A stretch of 64,000 nt of DNA from UBA5070 sp035913415 (GTDB taxonomy: Bacteria > Fibrobacterota > Fibrobacteria > UBA5070). The position numbers and the translations under genes are program-made. Below, piece after piece: positions 63,872 to 64,000 of this stretch. The notes below the pieces were generated by a model. It ran no database searches. It was not told where the DNA came from and saw only the letters and a program-made list of their open reading frames with translations. Position 1 is the first letter of the stretch. Each line of letters opens with the position of its first letter. The DNA lies in assembly GCA_035913415.1 (NCBI GenBank), contig JAMIIV010000199.1, forward strand, positions 1 to 64,000, in the 5' to 3' direction.

Positions 63872-64000
63872 ATTCCGGCCCTCCGCCAGCCGCGCCCCGC
63901 CGGTGGTGCGGGTCGCGCCGTTGCAACCGTTCCAACGGTGATTGGCGGGATCCACACGCCGGGCGCGGTTCCCGGCCCTATCCTGGATGACGTGCCTCCA
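63872..64000. other. Window end, no gene recognised
   Basis: GC-rich sequence with one small palindrome ACCGTT-CC-AACGGT (63926-63939). A minus-strand gene could continue past the edge, but nothing is recognisable. Confidence 0.4.

Overview
The window is GC-rich, gene-dense bacterial DNA, most likely chromosomal, from a member of the Fibrobacterota (Fibrobacter phylum). The phylum call rests on two lineage-typical families: a TIGR02147-type regulator (6699-7568) and a secreted protein with a C-terminal Fibrobacter succinogenes major paralogous (FISUMP) domain (61003-62145). Many secreted proteins and lipoproteins rich in Ser/Asp/Thr, a cellulose-binding-like module (9413-11305) and Bacteroidetes/Fibrobacter-style surface proteins fit this. 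No rRNA, tRNA or insertion sequence was recognised.

Layout. 1-2183 (minus): sufC-sufD-sufS, with sufS cut by the window edge. 2529-9158: an ECF sigma factor/anti-sigma/RseB-like operon, a TIGR02147 regulator with a partner lipoprotein, a ParB-like protein and small secreted proteins. 9413-15552: a CBM3-collagen-RCC1 protein, sufB (minus) and a large RCC1-type lipoprotein. 15569-16021: an Rrf2-family Fe-S regulator. The same dyad (GAACC-N5-GGTTC, with one variant half-site at sufB) lies between the -35 and -10 of sufC, sufB and this regulator, so the split suf genes look like one autoregulated regulon. 16121-21957: a complete TolC/HlyD/MacB-type ABC export operon in which every junction overlaps. 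21975-24885: a degenerate HD-GYP protein and an O-acetylhomoserine sulfhydrylase behind a palindromic promoter. 25327-32524: secreted and membrane proteins, including a bacterial voltage-gated cation channel with filter TLEGWSD. 32749-42754 (minus): ABC transporter, two DUF1989 proteins, biotin-dependent urea/guanidine carboxylase and allophanate hydrolase; the binding-protein gene of this operon carries an in-frame amber stop. 42981-47057: surface proteins, an extradiol dioxygenase and a DUF2239 protein.

47432-59438 is a complete type I-E CRISPR-Cas locus (cas3-cas8e-cse2-cas7e-cas5e-cas6e-cas1-cas2) followed by a 58-repeat array with decayed repeats at the leader-distal end. The cas genes use visibly less GC-biased third positions than their neighbours, which suggests acquisition by transfer. 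A stand-alone DnaQ-like exonuclease (60112-60768) lies just beyond the array.

62463-63871 holds the most unusual system: a 97-residue lipoprotein with tandem 13-residue YG-P repeats, translationally coupled (TTGA overlap) to a radical SAM/SPASM enzyme. It looks like a modified-lipoprotein (RiPP-like) pair of the rSAM/lipoprotein type, but with an unusual repeat-only substrate.
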